From Timema cristinae (taxonomy: Eukaryota; Arthropoda; Insecta; Phasmatodea; Timematidae): 64,000 nucleotides of DNA. Shown piece by piece: positions 60,371 through 64,000 of the stretch. The first letter of the stretch is position 1. Each line of letters begins with the position of its first letter. The notes beneath the pieces were generated by a model. It was not told the DNA's origin. It saw only the letters and a program-made list of their open reading frames with translations, and made no database searches. The stretch is from positions 77,204,577 to 77,268,576 of the forward strand of contig JBCFYV010011172.1 of the NCBI GenBank assembly GCA_039000515.1. The letters run 5' to 3'. Made by a program: the position numbers and the translations under genes.

Positions 60371-61831
60371 GCAAGCGAGGGGCCTAGCGAGTAGCGAGGG
60401 GCCTTGCAAGTAGCGAGGGCCTGGCGAGTAGCGAGAGGCCTGGCGAGTAGCGAGAGGTTGGCGAGTAGCGAGAGGTCCTGGCGAGTAGCGAGGGGGCCTG
60501 GCGAGTAGCGAGAGGTCTGGCGAGTAGCGAGGGTCTGGCGAGTAGCGAGAGGTCTGGCGAGTAGCGAAGGGCCTGCGAGTAGCGAGTGGTCTGGCGAGTA
60601 GCGAGAGGTCTGCGAGTAGCGAAGGGCTGGGAGTAGCAGAGGTCTGGCGAGTAGCGAGTGGTCTGGCGAGTAGCGAGAGGTCTAGCGAGTAGCGAGTGGT
60701 CTGGCGAGTAGCGAGGGGTCTGGCGAGTAGCGAGAGGTCTAGCGAGTAGTGAGAGGCTGGCGAGTAGCGAGTGGTCTGGCGAGTAGCGAGAGGTCTGGCG
60801 AGTAGCGAGAGGTCTGGCGAGTAGCGAGTGGTCTGGCGAGTAGCGAGAGGTCTGGCGAGTAGCGAGTGTCTGGAGTAGCGAGAGGTCTGGCAAGTAGCGA
60901 GAGGCCTGGCGAGTAGCGAGGGCCTGGCGAGTAGCGAGAGGTCTGGCGAGTAGCGAGGGCCTGGCGAGTAGCGAGTGGTCTGGCGAGTAGCGAGGGCTGG
61001 TGAGTAGCGAGAGGCCTTGCGAGTAGCGAGAGGTTGGCGAGTAGCGAGGGCCTGGCGAGTAGCGAGAGGCCTGGCGAGTAGCGAGGGGCCTGGCGAGTAG
61101 CGACTGGTACTGGCGAGTAGCGAGAGGCCTGGCGAGTAGCGAGAGGTCTGGCGAGTAGCGAGGGGCCTGCGAGTAGGAGGTCTGGCGAGTAGCGAAGGGT
61201 CTGGCGAGTAGCGAGGGGCCTGGCGAGTAGCGAGAGGCTGGCGAGTAGCGAGAGGTCTGGCGTATAACGAAGGTCTGGCGAGTAGCGAGGGCTGACGAGT
61301 AGCGAGGCCTAGCGAGTAGCGAGAGCTGGCGAGTAGCGGGGCCTGGCGAGTAGGAGAGCTGGCGAGTAGCGAGAGGCCTGACGGTAGCGAGGGGCTGCGA
61401 GTAGCGAGGGCCTACGAGTCGAGGGCCTTGCAAGTAGCGAGGGCTGGCGGTAGCGAGAGTCTGGCGAGTAGCGAGTGGTCTGGCGAGTGGCGAGTGGTCT
61501 GCGAGTGCGAGAGGTCTGGCGAGTAGCGAGAGGCCTTGCAGTAGCGAGAGGTTGGCGAGTAGCGAGAGGCCTGGCAGTAGCGAGGGGCCTGGCAAGTAGC
61601 GAGTGGTCTGGCGAGTAGCGAGAGGCCTGCAAGTACAGGCTGGCAAGTAGCGAGTGGTCTGGCGAGTAGCGAGGGCCTGGTGAGTAGCAGACGGGGAGAG
61701 CCTCAGTAGTGAGGGCTGTCAAGTAGCGAGGGGCCTGGCGAGTAGCGAGAGGCCTGGCGAGTAGTGAGGGCCTGACGAGTAGCTAGGGGCCTGACGATAC
61801 GAGGGCCTTGCAAGTAGCGAGGGCCTGGTGA
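60371..61831. repeat. 19-bp minisatellite, 1.46 kb
   Basis: About 76 copies of GGTCTGGCGAGTAGCGAGA, with GGCCT and GGTCT versions interspersed. Single-base deletions and small indels are very frequent. Because 19 bp is not a multiple of three and the unit lacks stops in one - strand reading, it yields 420-aa and 137-aa frames of no likely biological meaning. It is strikingly GC-rich against the window. Confidence 0.95.
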
Positions 61832-61894
61832 TGTACTAACCAAAAATGGTGGGCTATGTGGACAAAGATGTAAGTCTCATCTTGTCTAGTTTGC

Positions 61895-62080
61895 TGTTGA
61901 CTTCTTGGGGCGGTTTTGGGCTCAAATCCCGTCTGGGTGTACCCCAATGCTATTTCCTAAATTGTTTTTCAACTCTTCCTCCACCTCGATGCAGGTATAT
62001 TTCCTCTTAATTTATACCTTCTCATTCCTACCGCCTTAGTATAGATATGTGAATAGCCCGGACGTGATACGCGGACTGCA
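61895..62080 (+). mobile_element. SINE-C fragment
   Basis: TTTTGGGCTCAAATCCCGTC, CAACTCTTCCTCCACCTCG and GTGAATAGCCCGGACGTGAT appear in family order, right after the 19-bp minisatellite. Confidence 0.6.
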
Positions 62081-62592
62081 AGAATTAACACTTACCCAAT
62101 CAGTCAATTGTGTTCAAGCGAGCTCTAATTTATAAAAAAGTTAATTTTACACAGCTTTTTTTAATTACCCATCCGGACTCTTCACAATTTTGTTGTTGTT
62201 GGTTATCCATGTGTGTTCTCTATGTTTACTGACTTTTGTTATAGGCCTACTTTAAAAAAAAACTTTTTGGAGAAATTCTGTAACATTTTCATTGCATATA
62301 AAAATCATTTGAGTGCATTAGAGTTTTAATGTGTTAATAAAACCCCAATAAACTTCAAATAATGGGTTAAAGTTTTTTTAAATGAAAATGTTAACTCAAG
62401 TCTCAATGTTTATTTCAAAGCAAATATATGTTAATCCAAAGAGTATAAATGGTTTTCTAACAGAAAACACAAAAGTCTAATAATAGCATTAGTACAATCA
62501 ATTTAGTAACTACGTTTTTTAAATACAAATTTGTTAATCCAGAAAGCAAAAAGCCGCCCCCCCCCCCAAAAAAAGCTCGCTTCAACACCCTC

Positions 62593-62613
62593 AATATATA
62601 TATATATATATAT
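62593..62613. repeat. Short (TA)n run
   Basis: About ten TA units after a homopolymer C run at 62557-62567. Other mononucleotide runs lie at 5823-5839 (C), 24517-24527 (G), 50789-50802 (C) and 59260-59271 (G). Confidence 0.85.
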
Positions 62614-62754
62614 TAAATTTGAGGGTATTTCTAAACCAACTGATTATATCAGCACAATAACTAACTTAATATAAGAATCGACCTAACACCCAGTCCTCCT
62701 TTTGTAAATTTAACACTGCGTAGGGGGAAGCCCCAATGCCCCCAAATATATTTT

Positions 62755-62835
62755 TAGCCATGTTGTAAATTGATCCCATGACATTTAGCTCAAAAGACAC
62801 ACAGACTATCGACTGAGTTAAGGTGACAGACACCC
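62755..62835 (-). mobile_element. SINE-F / tRNA-like fragment, decayed
   Basis: The reverse complement has TGTCACCTTAACTCAGTCGA and ATGGGATCAATTTAC in the same order as the copy at 58080. Confidence 0.5.
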
Positions 62836-63399
62836 TTAAGAAATTTTAAACATGATTGACAGAGGTGAGCAAGGTCCCTCATTCGAGCAATTATTCTCTT
62901 TTACCACTCAACAATAAGGACGAATGGTATTTTTATTTTATTTTATTAATTGCCGATAATTAATAGTTAACACACTTTAAACATATTCTGAGTAATTCTT
63001 TCTGCCAGTAAATTGTTTTCTTTCCATAAAATCGATTACAAACACACTTCTATCACACTAAATTGGTACTTAAGACGCTGACATTTTGTGTTTTTAGTTT
63101 AGCACCTGTCGTAAATCACAGCTCCTGCTTTGGTACGAAAGTGGGTATGTCTAATTGGTACCTAACTGGCAGTATAAAACACTCTCCTAAAAAGTAACTG
63201 CTACTATTTCGTTAGATGTTATAGAGAACTTTCGCAACGGAAACTAACCTTTGGAATAAGAATGGAGGGTGAAATCAGGCCAAATTCTTCTTCTTTAAAG
63301 CTCTTCTAAATAGCTCGTAAAAATACGAGTATAAAAAACTGCAGTTATTACATCGGCAGCAAGTGCTATTTACCTCAACACCCGTGTCGTTGTGGACAC

Positions 63400-63615
63400 T
63401 GATTAAACTCCATGATCATCTCGTCTTGTTTTCCGTTAACGTAAATGGCTGGGATCAAATCTCAGATGGGTGTGGTTTGGGTGGTTTTTTTCTGAATTAT
63501 TTTCACTTTCCTCTTCCCGCCAATGTGGATACATTTCCTTTAAATTTTATCTTACTCTTTCCTACCTTCAAACTTAGTAAATTGTGGATACTCCGGACGG
63601 GTAGTAAGACGTAGA
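63400..63615 (+). mobile_element. SINE-C fragment
   Basis: GGCTGGGATCAAATCTCAGA, CCCGCCAATGTGGATACATT and the tail TCCGGACGGGTAGTAAGACG are all present. Confidence 0.7.
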
Positions 63616-63834
63616 TAGAAAGAAAACAACACTTGTAATGCTTTTGGCCTATTTGCTAGGCTCACCGAAGTTTAGAGGACACTGAGCTTAATAGTAGGAA
63701 AGGATTTAGTTTATGTATTCCGGATAGTTTTTATAGTCGAATGATTACAATTCCCTTCATTAGAATTGGTTAGTTGTGTTTATGCGAGCTAGGTTGGTTT
63801 GTCTAAGTAATTTATCAAATCTTTAAGACTTGCT

Positions 63835-64000
63835 ACCCATCCGGGCCAATCGCATATTAACAATAGCAGGACCAACAATGGAGTATGCATGGTCTAACGC
63901 GTCACTCTAATGTTAGACCGATTTTCTGGAGACTGGGAGATCAGTTTTAGAATCCCGGCTGGGTGTACTGAGAGCAGCTTTGTCTAAACACAAGTGCAGT
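63835..64000 (+). mobile_element. SINE-C pieces at window end
   Basis: A tail-like TGCTACCCATCCGGGCC (opposite orientation) is followed by a + strand head: GCATGGTCTAACGCGTCACT, GAATCCCGGCTGGGTGTACT. The second piece is cut by the window edge. Confidence 0.5.

Larger units (their letters stand above)
62085..63399. other. AT-rich DNA, nothing else recognised
   Basis: Only the C run, the TA run and the SINE-F fragment noted separately. Confidence 0.5.

Noticed and set aside
60384..61646. 420-aa frame rich in repeated RYSPDLSLLARPLATRQ-like words
   Set aside because: It is the translation of the 19-bp minisatellite; frame is kept only because the unit has no stop in that reading, and indels scramble it.

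Overview
This is eukaryotic, AT-rich, repeat-laden DNA with no operons, no long genuine ORFs and no bacterial features. The few coding pieces look like single exons with GT/AG splice signals. Arthropod markers: a spliced exon of the espin/forked ankyrin-repeat protein, TCAGTT-type initiators near a candidate first exon, and several tRNA-derived SINE families. Translations of the SINEs resemble repeats I remember from Timema stick insects; that organism call rests on memory and is an inference.

Genic layer (+ strand, sparse): a 156-nt phase-2/phase-2 ankyrin exon at 48145-48300 is very probably part of forked/espin. Three other coding-like segments end in good donor sites, all in phase 2 with the split codon beginning CG or AG: 34213-34361, 35879-36114 and 57639-57760. 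Two lie upstream of the ankyrin exon and one downstream. My working model is that the window is mostly introns of one very large forked/espin locus and that these are alternative first exons. Their membership in the gene is inferred from strand, phase and position, not shown. A possible exon of unknown origin lies on the - strand at 20720-20999.

Mobile layer: SINE-A (9 copies, most with exact target-site duplications), SINE-B (4 copies) and SINE-C (about 30 older fragments) have different tRNA-like heads but share a 3' tail built on CCCGAACGGGTAGTAAGACG. Further tRNA-derived families (D, E, F) lack it. A decayed LINE spans about 53600-56690 and is split by a SINE-A; a second 3' fragment lies at 30262-30610. 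DNA transposons include a 560-bp foldback element (1874-2433), a transposase relic whose right terminal repeat is split by a tRNA-like insertion (2541-3896), three hAT-like elements, a Harbinger-like MADF relic and several MITEs.

Tandem layer: a 19-bp minisatellite (60371-61831) that creates the longest but spurious ORF, a nine-unit 94-bp array (43586-44435), a dispersed element with 60-70-bp internal repeats (three copies), and many simple repeats. The remainder is AT-rich intronic or intergenic DNA in which I recognise nothing, plus several GC-richer islands that could be regulatory or exonic.
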